From Chitinophaga flava (GTDB taxonomy: Bacteria > Bacteroidota > Bacteroidia > Chitinophagales > Chitinophagaceae), in assembly GCF_003308995.1 (NCBI RefSeq), contig NZ_QFFJ01000001.1, forward strand, positions 2,294,001-2,358,000: a DNA stretch of 64,000 nt, given 5' to 3'. Of the stretch, positions 34,701 to 43,758 are shown piece by piece. The stretch's first letter is position 1. Each line of letters opens with the position of its first letter. The position numbers and the translations under genes were made by a program. The notes under the pieces were generated by a model that saw only the letters and a program-made list of their open reading frames with translations, did not search any database and was not told the DNA's origin.

Positions 34701-37087
34701 CCAATGCAGATAAAAATGTTCCCCTTAGCTCTATCTACAAGGTAGGAAGCAAGGTAGACGCAATTATAGCACAGGAGCTCATATACTGGCTCCTTGGAAC
34801 CTATCCCACCCCGCAACCTCTTATTCTCCGTACACAAGACACTAGAATTACAGATCCTACCGACTTTACTATTACGGCTATTGATGATAGTAATATGACC
34901 ATTACAGTTAGTTGCCATTCCATCAATCTAATGGATATTACAGACCCGAAAGTTGAAGTCCATAATATTTTAACCGGAAATTTGTTTTACACGAATAATA
35001 TTAACCAGTTTGGTGGCGGTCTTCGCGTTAAATCATTATCCGTTACAACTTCGCAGAACACGGTTGTGAATGATTATGATTATCGTATTCCGGATCAGGC
35101 AGATTTGAGTTCGGGCGTTACTTCTTTTGAACCCTCTGTTTTTGACTACGACGAAGTCTCAAGCTACGCCATCCTGGCACCCGTTGCGGGGAGATATAAG
35201 AAAGAGCTTTACAAGGGAATCAATTACCTGCTTACCATCGCCAGGGAAGTGCCTGCACCCGGCGTTATCTACAAAAATATTGCTGTCAGCAAAAAAGTTA
35301 TAGCCCCCGATGGATCGGAACATCAGGTGGATGGACGTACTGCCTATGAATTTGAGGTATTCAATGAAAATATGATTACCAGGAGAAAAGTTGGTAAGGG
35401 CACTACTGTGGGATACTATCATGGTACTCCATCAGATATGGTCAATATCGGCAACAACCAGTCCATTCAAAATTTATCCAGCGCTGTAGGCACTTTGCGG
35501 AGTATTATCAATTATGATAATCAGGGGAATAAATTATCAGCAACATACAACAATTATCTGCATGATGATTTTAATAATTCCTCCTCTTACTTCTTAACCG
35601 ATTATTTCGACAGAGGCCTGTCCAGGTACAACTACCAGGGAGTTATAATAGAACGTGACGTAGAGGAAAAATATGTGAATAATCTCAGCACAGGGAAAAG
35701 CAAGATCATGCTGACAATGAGTGCGAAGGAGCAGTATCCTGTAATTAAAACAGGAGAGGACAAGATAGATTATAAGACGGGCATTACAACAAAGACCAGA
35801 AATATTGGATTTGATTTCTATAGCGGAGAAGTAACTAAAACAAAAACCCAGGACACGTATGGGAATAGTTTTATGACAGAAATTATTCCGGCATATCGCG
35901 TTTATCCACAGATGGGGCTGAAGATAAACAACACCACCAATAAGAATATGCTGTCACAGGTAGCTGCTTCCTATACTTACAAACTGGACGCTAATGATAC
36001 CAAAACAGGTGTCATTAATGCCCAGGCACAGGTATGGAGCAATAATCTGCAAGTCAGAAATCCGGACAACAGCAACAGTATCATTACGCAGCAAACAACT
36101 GCTCTGGGCAATGTATGGAGAAAACAAGCCTCCTACATTTGGCAGCCCGCAGGAAATACTACAGATGGAATAATGCCGCTGGCGCAATTCATTGACTTCA
36201 ACTGGGCCAATCCACAGTCATCAAATATTGCATGGCGTAAAGCGGAAGAACTTACCTTATATAGTGTTAACTCTCATCCGCTGGAATCCAAAGATATCAA
36301 TGGGAATTATTCAGCAGTTAAATATGGCTACCAGGATAGCAGGCTGGTAATTACCGGCAAGGCCGCACAATATAATGAAATTGCTTATTCCAGTGCAGAG
36401 GACGACCTGATAGGATCAACTTTTGAAACAGGTGTTGGGCTCGGAAATGGTGTCATTGAACGTAGCACATCTTTCCCTGCAGCAACAGCACATACGGGTT
36501 ACAGTAGTCTGAAAACATCCGCTGGGAAAGAAGGATTTGGCTTTACCGTCGTAGTGAATAACGAGCAACTCAACCGGCAATATCGTGGAAGTGTATGGGT
36601 GAAGAGCAGTTCAGGAGCTGCACCGTCGGCATCTCTTTACTACCAGGTAAATAATGGTACGCAAGTTCCCGCAACTGTAATAGCAACCCGCAAAGCGGGA
36701 GAATGGTACCAGTTGAATATTGTAACACCAGCCTCCGCTGCTGCTACCACTGGTAATAGTATTAAGTTCGGATGTATCAACAATGGAAGCACGGATGTAT
36801 TCTTTGATGATTTCCTCATACAGCCGCTCAATGCATCTGCTACGGCTTATGTTTATGATAAAACAAGCGGAGAAGTTGCCTATATCCTTGATGGCAATAA
36901 TATGTACAAACGATATGAGTTTGATGCAGCCGGAAAGCTCACCGGTACTTATACCGAAACCTTCAGTAATGGGGTGATCAAAACTTCAGAATTCGAATAC
37001 AACTATGGGAAAGGATGTATTGCCAGCACTGCTGGAAAGGCATTACCACGAATTTCCTTCTATAAAAAAAATCTCGGGTTGATATGA
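31790..37087 (+). CDS. Large secreted RHS/SpvB-like protein
   Basis: A 1765-residue exported protein with a signal peptide (about 1-32, ending VAYA). The N-terminus is the Bacteroidota RHS-leader type (ATSFEPVDTTEMVNPQTGD, YNIPLLEVPGPEGGYPLALSYH, WTGLGWSLNPGAITR), related to SpvB/TcaC. A Gly-rich stretch (about 140-270) follows, then a long YD-type region, an EF-hand-like DRNGNGVLDEGD near 580, and a beta-sandwich (STSFPAATAHTGYSS ... VFFDDFLIQPL) near the C-terminus. It ends without the RHS core or a toxin tail; those are on the next gene, 58 nt downstream. The pair may work like the B and C parts of a Tc/RHS cage. That is inference. Confidence 0.8.
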   Translation: MFIRKKGCRQFLALFFLSTLLFQIGFPTVAYALTSGPTAPEATSFEPVDTTEMVNPQTGDFTYNIPLLEVPGPEGGYPLALSYHAGIQPGEDASWTGLGWSLNPGAITRNVNGYPDDWYSETALRRDFWEGGQTTSYNIGVSVGIASTPATVSFGLSFSQDTYRGFGVGMDVGAGIKYGNVSVGVSAGISPYGDEYAGLGINLSQNPDGPGLGASLNVGISGNGTSISGSAGYDVKGNTVLGVSMGSNNPQGSLTLGGYTANTRNNQAGNIQTDESGFSLDIPITYLVNVRLGYNYTRYWSDESVNVPVHGSLNLPGWDMITQSHAFDTYSLLNYDPAYMDSTNIVDNNDADLLQGGTYPDFDNYHVTAQGMAGTMRPYIFQGYVARQNRSNQNSINLTYVCPGQGNSTTMMGVRPQFRFDNDFSNQYRQQFNDFDLENVWGNKLPAPFDPAPVYGNGDGMTAYNPATTELAGSRSIRTIDYATLFSAADKKGFLYPSGTTGFSYDAALNKSIGGYAITNSSGVTYHYSLPAYSFNESIYSEKIDAGKGNGMSKNFNRQVKPGKYAYTWYLTGVTGPDYVDRNGNGVLDEGDWGYWVKFEYGKWTDSYYWRNPEAGFTPDIDNKFQNASKGQKEIYYLNTIKTRSHTALFVKDIRNDGRGAAAGIMSTSGDTENSGYYDNTSAYTLKLDRILLYANADMPAVNMTSTSPLNINQHYASNVLDKYDVSNADFEKNAFRIIDLKYDYSLCKSTLNSFTTNPASTGGKLTLTQMLVKGRGGACMLPATDFIYEPENVKAGMIVSMAAPDPGSGIGQITTGTIPNGGYQIGDILTINQNLYCGVIIKKYSAVNFDIKYFPGYAPSSSGATQMPCQLTKNPPYQQKARDMWGMFKSDYNPALAAKNANLGGVTNVISAASVDAWSLRAVNTALGSKIKVEYESDVYSKAVLNRVGSYVINNFIFDNNTRRLKFTVSNADKNVPLSSIYKVGSKVDAIIAQELIYWLLGTYPTPQPLILRTQDTRITDPTDFTITAIDDSNMTITVSCHSINLMDITDPKVEVHNILTGNLFYTNNINQFGGGLRVKSLSVTTSQNTVVNDYDYRIPDQADLSSGVTSFEPSVFDYDEVSSYAILAPVAGRYKKELYKGINYLLTIAREVPAPGVIYKNIAVSKKVIAPDGSEHQVDGRTAYEFEVFNENMITRRKVGKGTTVGYYHGTPSDMVNIGNNQSIQNLSSAVGTLRSIINYDNQGNKLSATYNNYLHDDFNNSSSYFLTDYFDRGLSRYNYQGVIIERDVEEKYVNNLSTGKSKIMLTMSAKEQYPVIKTGEDKIDYKTGITTKTRNIGFDFYSGEVTKTKTQDTYGNSFMTEIIPAYRVYPQMGLKINNTTNKNMLSQVAASYTYKLDANDTKTGVINAQAQVWSNNLQVRNPDNSNSIITQQTTALGNVWRKQASYIWQPAGNTTDGIMPLAQFIDFNWANPQSSNIAWRKAEELTLYSVNSHPLESKDINGNYSAVKYGYQDSRLVITGKAAQYNEIAYSSAEDDLIGSTFETGVGLGNGVIERSTSFPAATAHTGYSSLKTSAGKEGFGFTVVVNNEQLNRQYRGSVWVKSSSGAAPSASLYYQVNNGTQVPATVIATRKAGEWYQLNIVTPASAAATTGNSIKFGCINNGSTDVFFDDFLIQPLNASATAYVYDKTSGEVAYILDGNNMYKRYEFDAAGKLTGTYTETFSNGVIKTSEFEYNYGKGCIASTAGKALPRISFYKKNLGLI

Positions 37088-37145
37088 GTGTAGCTACTAA
37101 AATGCTATTTCTTAAACCAAGTATTAATTGTTTTATTAATGATTT

Positions 37146-40100
37146 ATGAGTAATCAGATAATAAGAAATATAAATAGCCGGTTGCTGCCTCTTGTAACTA
37201 TGGTAGTGATGCTGCTTTCGGCAAATACCCATGTATCCGGCCAGCTTATTAAAAGCGCTGAGAAGATTACCATTCCGGAGGCTGGTAGTGATAAAGTTAT
37301 TACAGCGGGTCAACAGATAACTTATATAAGTGCAAAGGAAATTGAAATACTACCCAATACCACCATTGAGCTTGGTGCTGAAGTGACATTCTCTATCGGG
37401 GACATTGTTACAAACAGTAACATGAACTGGCGGCTATCGAGGACATTTGGTGCCACCGGTGAGCTGGGAAGTGAAGTGATTACTTTCTATAATGAGAAGG
37501 GGAGTGAAATGCAAACCCAGCGCAAAAACCTTACCTCTGGTATGGTACTGGCCAGTCAGTACATCTATGATTATTTCGACAGGCCAACGATAAAAACATT
37601 GCTGGCGCCAACAATGACAACCAAGCTGGATTACAAAAGTGATTTTGTGACGAATACAGCCGGAGGTGTATACAATGCTGCCAATTTTGACGAAGCCAAA
37701 CAGCTTAATCCGGATGCAGTAGGAAATAATGTAGCAGGAACACTGGGATGGTATTACAGCAATAACAATACTCTGGAGCCATATGTTGGGGCAACCGGAT
37801 ATCCCTACTCAAATACCAGCTATTTTAAAGATGGAAGCGGTGCAGCAAAATTCATTTCTGCGCCAGGCGAAGCCCTTAAAATGGGCGGTGGACACGAATT
37901 ACAGAAAATATCGCTGGGGATAGCAGGAGAGCTGGCTAACTACATCAGCCTAAGGAATAAGTTTTTTACAACCGCCGAACTGGGAGCATTACCTGCTGAT
38001 CTGAATAAGGCCGCCACCAAAGTTATAGAACATGATCAAAATGGACAGGAAAATATCTCAATACTTGATCAGAATGGGAAAACCTTAATGACAGGTCTGC
38101 CCGGAGCCGATTTACAAGTTGATAACAGTCATTTAATAAATCCTGCAACACATATTGTGGAAGTGGGCGGAGGCAGGGATTATCTCTACAACTGGGATGG
38201 AAGTTATGCCAATGTGCGCGTTTACAATAACACAAACAATACGCCAGTATTAATCTATCAGGGACCTTCATCCGGAGCACCTTCAGGCAACATAACATTT
38301 CCGGTAAGGATTGAATCGGATCAACCCTTTTCCTTAGCTGTTGGCCAAAGAGGACCATTTGGAATAAAGACGGTTTACCGGCCATCATACAAGTATATCG
38401 ATCCGGTTTCCCGCAAGTATTGCTATTTTTATCTGAATAAATCTACAGCTGTTAATATTTCCGGATCAGGATGGACGCTCCTGAATATGAACAATAATGA
38501 ACAACCGGTTGCTTTTACCAGCGGGGCTTCATTACCAGCAGGTTATTATAAAGTGATAACAAATAGCATCGATAACGCGGTAACAGTTACCTACCAATCC
38601 GGTTTTTCAGATTTAAGCTATAAATTCTATAATCAGCTTGGGCAATTAGTTGCCATCGTTCCACCGGAGGGCGTGAAAAAATTATTAGGGACAGGACTCA
38701 ACAATTATACAAACCGTGCTGATATCCCATTTATTACGCAGCAAGAGTACAATCTTAAAGGACAATTGACGGCAGTTACCAATAAGGAAGCGGGAAGGAC
38801 AGAATTTGTTTACACAACAGACGGTAAGGCAAGATTTTCTCAGAATGCTGTACAGCGTCCTACTGGAAGGTATGCATATACGAATTTTGATAAGCTGGGA
38901 AGGAATACAGAAAGCGGTGAATTTACACCGGGAAGTGGAGGGATTTCTTTTTCTACAGCTGGCATGAGTAATATAGACGTGGTAACAAACGACGGAGGCC
39001 TTGGAGTGGGTGTTAAATCAGATTGGGTGAAAACCGTTTACGATATTCCGGTTGCCGGTACTGTAAGCGGGTACGTGCAGGATGAAATTTATCTAGGAGG
39101 AAACGTGTCCTATACAGAAAATGCAGCCGGCGTTAAAACCTGGTATAATTATGACGAGCAAGGGAAAGTAATATGGCGCATCATGAATATTCCGGGGCTG
39201 GGATCTAAAACAATCGATTATACCTATAATGCATTAGGTAAAATAGTGAAGAAAATATATCAGAAAACATCTTCGGCAGAAACATTTGTTCACTACTATG
39301 AATATGATCAAGATCAGGATTTAAAGGCGGTCTATACCAATACAACAGATGATAATGCGTCGAAAAAACTGCAGGCAAAATACACCTATTATCTCCACGG
39401 GCCGTTAAAGCGTATCGAACTAGGCGGAAATGTACAGGGACTAGACTATACCTATACCGTGAAGGGAGATCTGAAGGCAATCAATAACAGCAACCGGGAC
39501 ATGGATCCGGGGATGGACGGTATCAGTGGTGTTAACGCAGGTTTCGCGAAAGACGTCTTTGGCATGAACCTGGAATATTACGATCAGGATTACCAAAGGA
39601 ATAATACCAATATAAACAGTATTCAGATACCAGGTACCTATGCGACAGATCTGTTTAACGGCACAAAGAAAGGATTAAGCTGGCATTCCCGCAAGCCCGC
39701 CAGTGTTCTGGCTGTTTCCGGCAGCCTTATTGAAAATCCAGCAATGTATGCATTAACATACGATAATAAATCACAGATGAAAACGGCTACATGGGGCACG
39801 CCGTCCTACGCCGGCATTCCTGCTTTTAGTGCATCGTCTGCATTCAACGAAAAAGTACTTAACTACGACAGCCATGGAAATATTATTAATCTGCAGCGGA
39901 CGGATGCAACTGGTGCTATAACGGATAATTTCACCTACAACTATGCTAACAATGGTAATCAGCTGCTGGACATAAAAAATGGAACCAGTTTATTTGATAC
40001 CTATGCCTATGATGCATTGGGTAGAGTAATTCAGGAAACGCTGACTGGTGCGGCCGCCCGTTACCTTAAATATGATTTCACCAATAAAGTGGCCGGTCTG

Positions 40101-41219
40101 TATACAGATGCAGCCTTGACTCAAGGCAAAGTAACCTATCTTTACAATGAGGCCGGAATAAGAGTTGTAAAGAAAGACTGGGTTAATAATACTACTACGT
40201 ATTACGTTCCGGATGTGAATGGAAATATATTGGCTACCTATAACCAGGTAGGTACAGCTACGCCCGTACAAGCTGAAGTAGCGCTTTATGGTGGTGATGG
40301 ACGAATTGGATTATTCAGACGTGCAGCAGGCACTTACGAGTATGAATTAAGTGACCATCTCGGCAATGTCAGAGCAGTGATAGATGGCAGCCGGAACATT
40401 AAGCAGTATACAGATTACTATCCATTTGGCTCTGTTGCACGAACCGGTGGCAGTCAGGATTACCGGTATGGCTACCAGGGACAGTATTCCGAACAAGATC
40501 CGGAAACAGGTTGGAATGCTTTTGAACTAAGGATGTACGACAGCAGAATCGGAAGATGGCTATCTATTGATCCGGAATTCCAGTACGCTTCTCCTTATTT
40601 GTCAATGGGCAACGATCCGTTTAACAGGACAGATCCGAATGGAGGATTGGATGGAGATCCTCCAGGAACGGCAGGTCCGGTTAAGCCCTGGCTGGGATAT
40701 TGGGCACAACCGGTGGAAGTTACCGCAGAAAGATTGTACAGAGGGTTCCCATGGAAGTATCACACCAATGCATTAAAAAATTATCGTGGAAATGATACCT
40801 GGTGGGGCTTCCTGGATGCAATAAAAGGCTATGACAAACAGTTTATCTTTGTTACGGATTACTTTGCTCCTGTCGTAGAGGGATTTGCCCTGGGAGGACT
40901 TGAGAGCATTGGTCTATCAGGCTATCAGATAACCTTTAGGGTAGCCCTGAAAACACCGGGCACAAGTGCCTTTTTCGGAGAGATGATAGGATGGGGAGAG
41001 AGTCAGGCGCCTAAAGCTGCTAAGATTACTATAAGACTGACAAAGAAATTGACCAAAGCAGTGGTGGAAGAATTGAAAGAATTAGGATTACCTAAAGAAT
41101 GGGTAGAGAAACAGCTGGAGTCTTATGGTAAGGCATTAGCTGATCCAAGAAAAGCAGGTAGCAACATTAATTTGCTCCCCAGAAAAGCATTAATGGAGAA
41201 AATACTCTCTTTATGGTAA
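37146..41219 (+). CDS. RHS-core polymorphic toxin with variable C-terminal domain
   Basis: A 1357-residue exported protein: signal peptide to about residue 32, DUF6443-like N-terminal region (NMNWRLSRTFGATGEL), RHS/YD repeats (YTYNALGKIVKKIYQ, YEYDQDQDLKAVYTN), then the RHS core at about 1047-1166 (YELSDHLGNVRAVIDG, DYYPFG, LRMYDSRIGRWLSIDP, YLSMGNDPFNRTDPNGG). After the core lies a 190-residue tail (1168-1357) with an aromatic start, hydrophobic middle and basic helical end (WVEKQLESYGKALADPRKAG, LLPRKALMEKILSLW). This is the position of the exchangeable toxin. The overlapping SUKH gene supports a toxin role. The toxin family was not recognised. Confidence 0.88.
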   Translation: MSNQIIRNINSRLLPLVTMVVMLLSANTHVSGQLIKSAEKITIPEAGSDKVITAGQQITYISAKEIEILPNTTIELGAEVTFSIGDIVTNSNMNWRLSRTFGATGELGSEVITFYNEKGSEMQTQRKNLTSGMVLASQYIYDYFDRPTIKTLLAPTMTTKLDYKSDFVTNTAGGVYNAANFDEAKQLNPDAVGNNVAGTLGWYYSNNNTLEPYVGATGYPYSNTSYFKDGSGAAKFISAPGEALKMGGGHELQKISLGIAGELANYISLRNKFFTTAELGALPADLNKAATKVIEHDQNGQENISILDQNGKTLMTGLPGADLQVDNSHLINPATHIVEVGGGRDYLYNWDGSYANVRVYNNTNNTPVLIYQGPSSGAPSGNITFPVRIESDQPFSLAVGQRGPFGIKTVYRPSYKYIDPVSRKYCYFYLNKSTAVNISGSGWTLLNMNNNEQPVAFTSGASLPAGYYKVITNSIDNAVTVTYQSGFSDLSYKFYNQLGQLVAIVPPEGVKKLLGTGLNNYTNRADIPFITQQEYNLKGQLTAVTNKEAGRTEFVYTTDGKARFSQNAVQRPTGRYAYTNFDKLGRNTESGEFTPGSGGISFSTAGMSNIDVVTNDGGLGVGVKSDWVKTVYDIPVAGTVSGYVQDEIYLGGNVSYTENAAGVKTWYNYDEQGKVIWRIMNIPGLGSKTIDYTYNALGKIVKKIYQKTSSAETFVHYYEYDQDQDLKAVYTNTTDDNASKKLQAKYTYYLHGPLKRIELGGNVQGLDYTYTVKGDLKAINNSNRDMDPGMDGISGVNAGFAKDVFGMNLEYYDQDYQRNNTNINSIQIPGTYATDLFNGTKKGLSWHSRKPASVLAVSGSLIENPAMYALTYDNKSQMKTATWGTPSYAGIPAFSASSAFNEKVLNYDSHGNIINLQRTDATGAITDNFTYNYANNGNQLLDIKNGTSLFDTYAYDALGRVIQETLTGAAARYLKYDFTNKVAGLYTDAALTQGKVTYLYNEAGIRVVKKDWVNNTTTYYVPDVNGNILATYNQVGTATPVQAEVALYGGDGRIGLFRRAAGTYEYELSDHLGNVRAVIDGSRNIKQYTDYYPFGSVARTGGSQDYRYGYQGQYSEQDPETGWNAFELRMYDSRIGRWLSIDPEFQYASPYLSMGNDPFNRTDPNGGLDGDPPGTAGPVKPWLGYWAQPVEVTAERLYRGFPWKYHTNALKNYRGNDTWWGFLDAIKGYDKQFIFVTDYFAPVVEGFALGGLESIGLSGYQITFRVALKTPGTSAFFGEMIGWGESQAPKAAKITIRLTKKLTKAVVEELKELGLPKEWVEKQLESYGKALADPRKAGSNINLLPRKALMEKILSLW

Positions 41220-41665
41220 TATCAGTTATTCAAAAAGTTAAAGAACATTGGCGCGCCACCGGCGTGCCAATTGTTGAGGGAGCCACTGCTGCTGTAATAG
41301 AAAAAACGGAAGCATATTTTGATATTCGATTCAGTCATGAGTTATCTGATTTCTATTCCAGTGTAAATGGATTGAATGATGAGGATGACAACGGGTTCGC
41401 CTTTTATCCATTGGAAAGGTGGGAGAATTACAATGAAATTTTCAGAGGTGACCCTCTAGGCTTTTTTGACCAGAATAAGGTATGTATTATTTTTATCGAT
41501 TACCTACAGGCATCCTGGTATTATGCACTGCTCTTTGAGAGGAAAACAGATAAATATACTATAGGGATTCTTCCACATGGAGAATCATTTGTACCCATCA
41601 CAGATTCGCTTAATGATTTTCTCCGCTTATATCTGGAGGATGACCCAATATTATATACCTATTAA
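41213..41665 (+). CDS. SUKH (SMI1/KNR4) family immunity protein
   Basis: A 150-residue protein of the SUKH superfamily, with ATAAVIEKTEAYFDIRFSHEL near the N-terminus, the family's DFYSSVNG turn, a middle region FAFYPLERWENYNEI, and a C-terminal VPITDSLNDFLRLYLEDD. SUKH proteins are common immunity partners of RHS and contact-dependent toxins and act in the cytoplasm by binding the toxin domain. Its start overlaps the RHS toxin stop by 7 nt, giving translational coupling. This overlap and its position make it the likely antitoxin of the RHS C-terminal domain. Confidence 0.87.
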   Translation: MVISVIQKVKEHWRATGVPIVEGATAAVIEKTEAYFDIRFSHELSDFYSSVNGLNDEDDNGFAFYPLERWENYNEIFRGDPLGFFDQNKVCIIFIDYLQASWYYALLFERKTDKYTIGILPHGESFVPITDSLNDFLRLYLEDDPILYTY

Positions 41666-41683
41666 ATACGGAAGATAATCTGG

Positions 41684-41734
41684 ATTAAAAACACTGGCCC
41701 AATGGTTTAAATACCATTTGGCCAGTATCATTTT
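41684..41734. terminator. Two-way terminator between the SUKH and PD-(D/E)XK genes
   Basis: ACTGGCC-AATGGT (41693-41706) pairs with ACCATT-GGCCAGT (41713-41726), one mismatch. On the plus strand ATCATTTT follows; on the minus strand a TTTTTAA run follows. Confidence 0.8.
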
Positions 41735-41794
41735 AAGGATCAGCCTTCTAATTTGAATAGATTCTCTTGTGACCTGCTAATAGTCAATAAAAAA

Positions 41795-42889
41795 TTATGA
41801 TACATCTCCCTCCAGATTTAATCCAATGCCCTTGTAATTAAACCTCCTTAAATAATCAATGAATGAATCATGAAAGTCAATGTAACGTTTAAGATTGTTT
41901 ATTACCAACTCTTTATCAAGTATATTTTCAGGATCTCCAGACCAATCATTGTGGTAAATGACGCCTATTGTACGGTAGCTACCTCTATTAGTATATCTGT
42001 TGGGTCTAACAATTTCATTAAAATTATTTTTTAAAGCAAAATCAACCAGGCATCGGTGAATATGGTCTTGCACCAGATTCATATCTTTTGGTTTCAAACC
42101 CAGCCCCGTTTCATCATCGCAAAGAGCTACCTTATAGCACAACCGCCCTTGCTCAATCTGCATATAAACCGGAATATCGATCCAATATTTCCATGTTAGA
42201 TGTAAGTTCCAAAAGCCGCCACTGGGATTATTGACATAGTGCCAATGAACATTTTTTATCTGAGATTCCACATATTGATAAAAGCCGATCCAGGATTGAT
42301 CATACCATTTGTTAAGCGGGAGTTCCCGAAAGGATTCATGAGCAGCTTCGATACCCTGAATATATAAAACGAAGTCTTCAAGGATATTATTGTCAGTGTG
42401 AAGGTGATCCTTTAAGCATTCAAGTATCTTATTTCTGGTGAACACATTGTATCCTTTATCCTCAATCTTTTTTAATACTGATTGAGCCTCACTGCCTATT
42501 TTGATGAATGCACATATTAAACCGAAGTCATTCTCTTTACACCATTGTTCTGCATATTCCTTATATCTTGTCAACTGGTCAGCATGTTCGCCAGCGAATA
42601 CTTTATCTTCAATAATCAACAAGAGTTTTTCTCCGTTGTGAAAGTAAATTTCCGCCCAGATATCAATTTTTTCCCATTGCCGGCCTGCTTCCACCCGTTC
42701 AATATTCTTTTCTGACAATCCCGGGTAATTACTTATCAACAATCTCAACAGTGCGGTACCACATTCATGGAGTGCTTTATCTTCTGATCTCACTTCCGGA
42801 TTTGCCCATTGTAAAAGCCAGGTAATGATTGCATCCTGAGAAAGTTCTTTTGTAGAAATTTTAAATAAATTAGGTCTGGGAATACTCAT
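41795..42889 (-). CDS. PD-(D/E)XK nuclease superfamily protein
   Basis: A 364-residue protein. The N-terminal half carries a restriction-endonuclease-like core: ERVEAGRQWEKIDIWAEIYF supplies the Glu and Asp, and LLLIIEDKVFAGEHADQL supplies the E-x-K, followed by a Gln-containing helix (LTRYKEYAEQW). This is the PDDEXK_4-like pattern. The C-terminal half (about 190-364) has several Trp and resembles nothing I recognise. There is no methylase or helicase neighbour. It stands alone under its own promoter and converges on the RHS/SUKH locus. A DNA-cleaving defence or repair role is plausible but unproven. Confidence 0.72.
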   Translation of the reverse strand: MSIPRPNLFKISTKELSQDAIITWLLQWANPEVRSEDKALHECGTALLRLLISNYPGLSEKNIERVEAGRQWEKIDIWAEIYFHNGEKLLLIIEDKVFAGEHADQLTRYKEYAEQWCKENDFGLICAFIKIGSEAQSVLKKIEDKGYNVFTRNKILECLKDHLHTDNNILEDFVLYIQGIEAAHESFRELPLNKWYDQSWIGFYQYVESQIKNVHWHYVNNPSGGFWNLHLTWKYWIDIPVYMQIEQGRLCYKVALCDDETGLGLKPKDMNLVQDHIHRCLVDFALKNNFNEIVRPNRYTNRGSYRTIGVIYHNDWSGDPENILDKELVINNLKRYIDFHDSFIDYLRRFNYKGIGLNLEGDVS

Positions 42890-42914
42890 AATATCAGAAT
42901 TTAATAACGAGTAT

Positions 42915-42944
42915 CAAAGTTATATTCTTCTAAATTTATTCAAA
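42915..42944 (-). promoter_or_regulatory. Promoter of the PD-(D/E)XK gene
   Basis: On the minus strand TTTG (42944-42941), an 18-nt spacer and TAACTTTG (42922-42915) match the Bacteroidota consensus; the start codon follows after 25 nt. Confidence 0.7.
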
Positions 42945-42986
42945 CCGAAATTATTAAGAGAAGCCTGAATCAATCTCAAAATGGTT

Positions 42987-43031
42987 ATTATACAACAAAA
43001 TCCGCCTATGAGGCGGATTTTGTTGTATAAT
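42987..43031. terminator. Perfect 21-bp palindromic stem, probable two-way terminator
   Basis: Left arm 42987-43007 and right arm 43011-43031 are perfect complements around a 3-nt ATG loop. The GC core AATCCGCCT is flanked by A/T tracts on both sides, as in bidirectional terminators. It lies after the stop of the gene at 43067-43519 (minus). Confidence 0.75.
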
Positions 43032-43066
43032 CTAACAGCATTGCAGAATAGCAACACAGAAGATAG

Positions 43067-43519
43067 CTATGGCTGCACAGTCACACTCAGTGTACAAGAC
43101 TGGCCTCCAAAGTGGATAGGAAAAGACGCTGTTCCTGAGGAGGTAGGTGTTCCCCATATTCCGACAGTTTCCGCCCAGGTTCCGGAGGTTATGTTCCCAT
43201 CAAGAAGTACCAGCTGCAAGCCTTCAACACCCTGAGAAGCAATAGGTCCGGCATCGGCTGCAGGAATGGCTCCGGCAACATCACCAACGTAAGGAATATA
43301 CCAGACATTCATATTTGCCACACCGTTTTTGAAAGGTGCATCACCTTGTCTCACGACTGCTGAGCCACAGTCGATAGATATTACGGTACCGAGTACGGGG
43401 TCAGCTTTAAATACCCTGAAGGTTTTTGAGTCGCGAAGCTGTACTGCGGTAGATTGCTGAGCAAACAATGATCCTACTGCCAGCAATGACAGGATTGTTA
43501 AGAGGAGGGTTTTTTTCAT
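43067..43519 (-). CDS. Small secreted protein of unknown function
   Basis: A 150-residue protein with a clear signal peptide (MKKTLLLTILSLLAVGSLFAQQ, cleavage near residue 20). The mature part is small-residue rich and beta-like, with a single pair of Cys (IDCGSAVV and GQSCTLSV) that could form a disulfide. No family was recognised. It is flanked by terminators on both sides and so appears to be a single gene. It resembles neither an immunity protein nor a transporter component. Confidence 0.72.
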   Translation of the reverse strand: MKKTLLLTILSLLAVGSLFAQQSTAVQLRDSKTFRVFKADPVLGTVISIDCGSAVVRQGDAPFKNGVANMNVWYIPYVGDVAGAIPAADAGPIASQGVEGLQLVLLDGNITSGTWAETVGIWGTPTSSGTASFPIHFGGQSCTLSVTVQP

Positions 43520-43664
43520 GTTTTTTTTGTTTTTATGGTTACGGGTTAATTACAAAAACGTATATCGTCTGGAAGATGGGTTTGACATTAGGCATAAGAA
43601 AGTTACAGCATACAGGCAGTAATCTCACTTCACTAAGCACTGAATAGGTAATTAGCTATACTAA

Positions 43665-43702
43665 CAAAAAAACAGGCCACAGTAGATACTACTGCGGCCT
43701 GT
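43665..43702 (-). terminator. Terminator of the left signalling cassette
   Basis: On the minus strand a stem ACAGGCC-CAGTAG/CTACTG-GGCCTGT (one mismatch, 3-nt loop) is followed by TTTTTTT. It ends the operon of genes 49821 to 43759. Confidence 0.85.
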
Positions 43703-43758
43703 CTTCTCTCATTTCCAGTCTTAAATACCAATATCAGTCTTTAGCTCAATTCCTTGCT

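Noticed and set aside
42981..43235. Plus-strand 84-codon frame through the palindrome
   Set aside because: Runs antisense into the small secreted protein gene and begins inside the hairpin.
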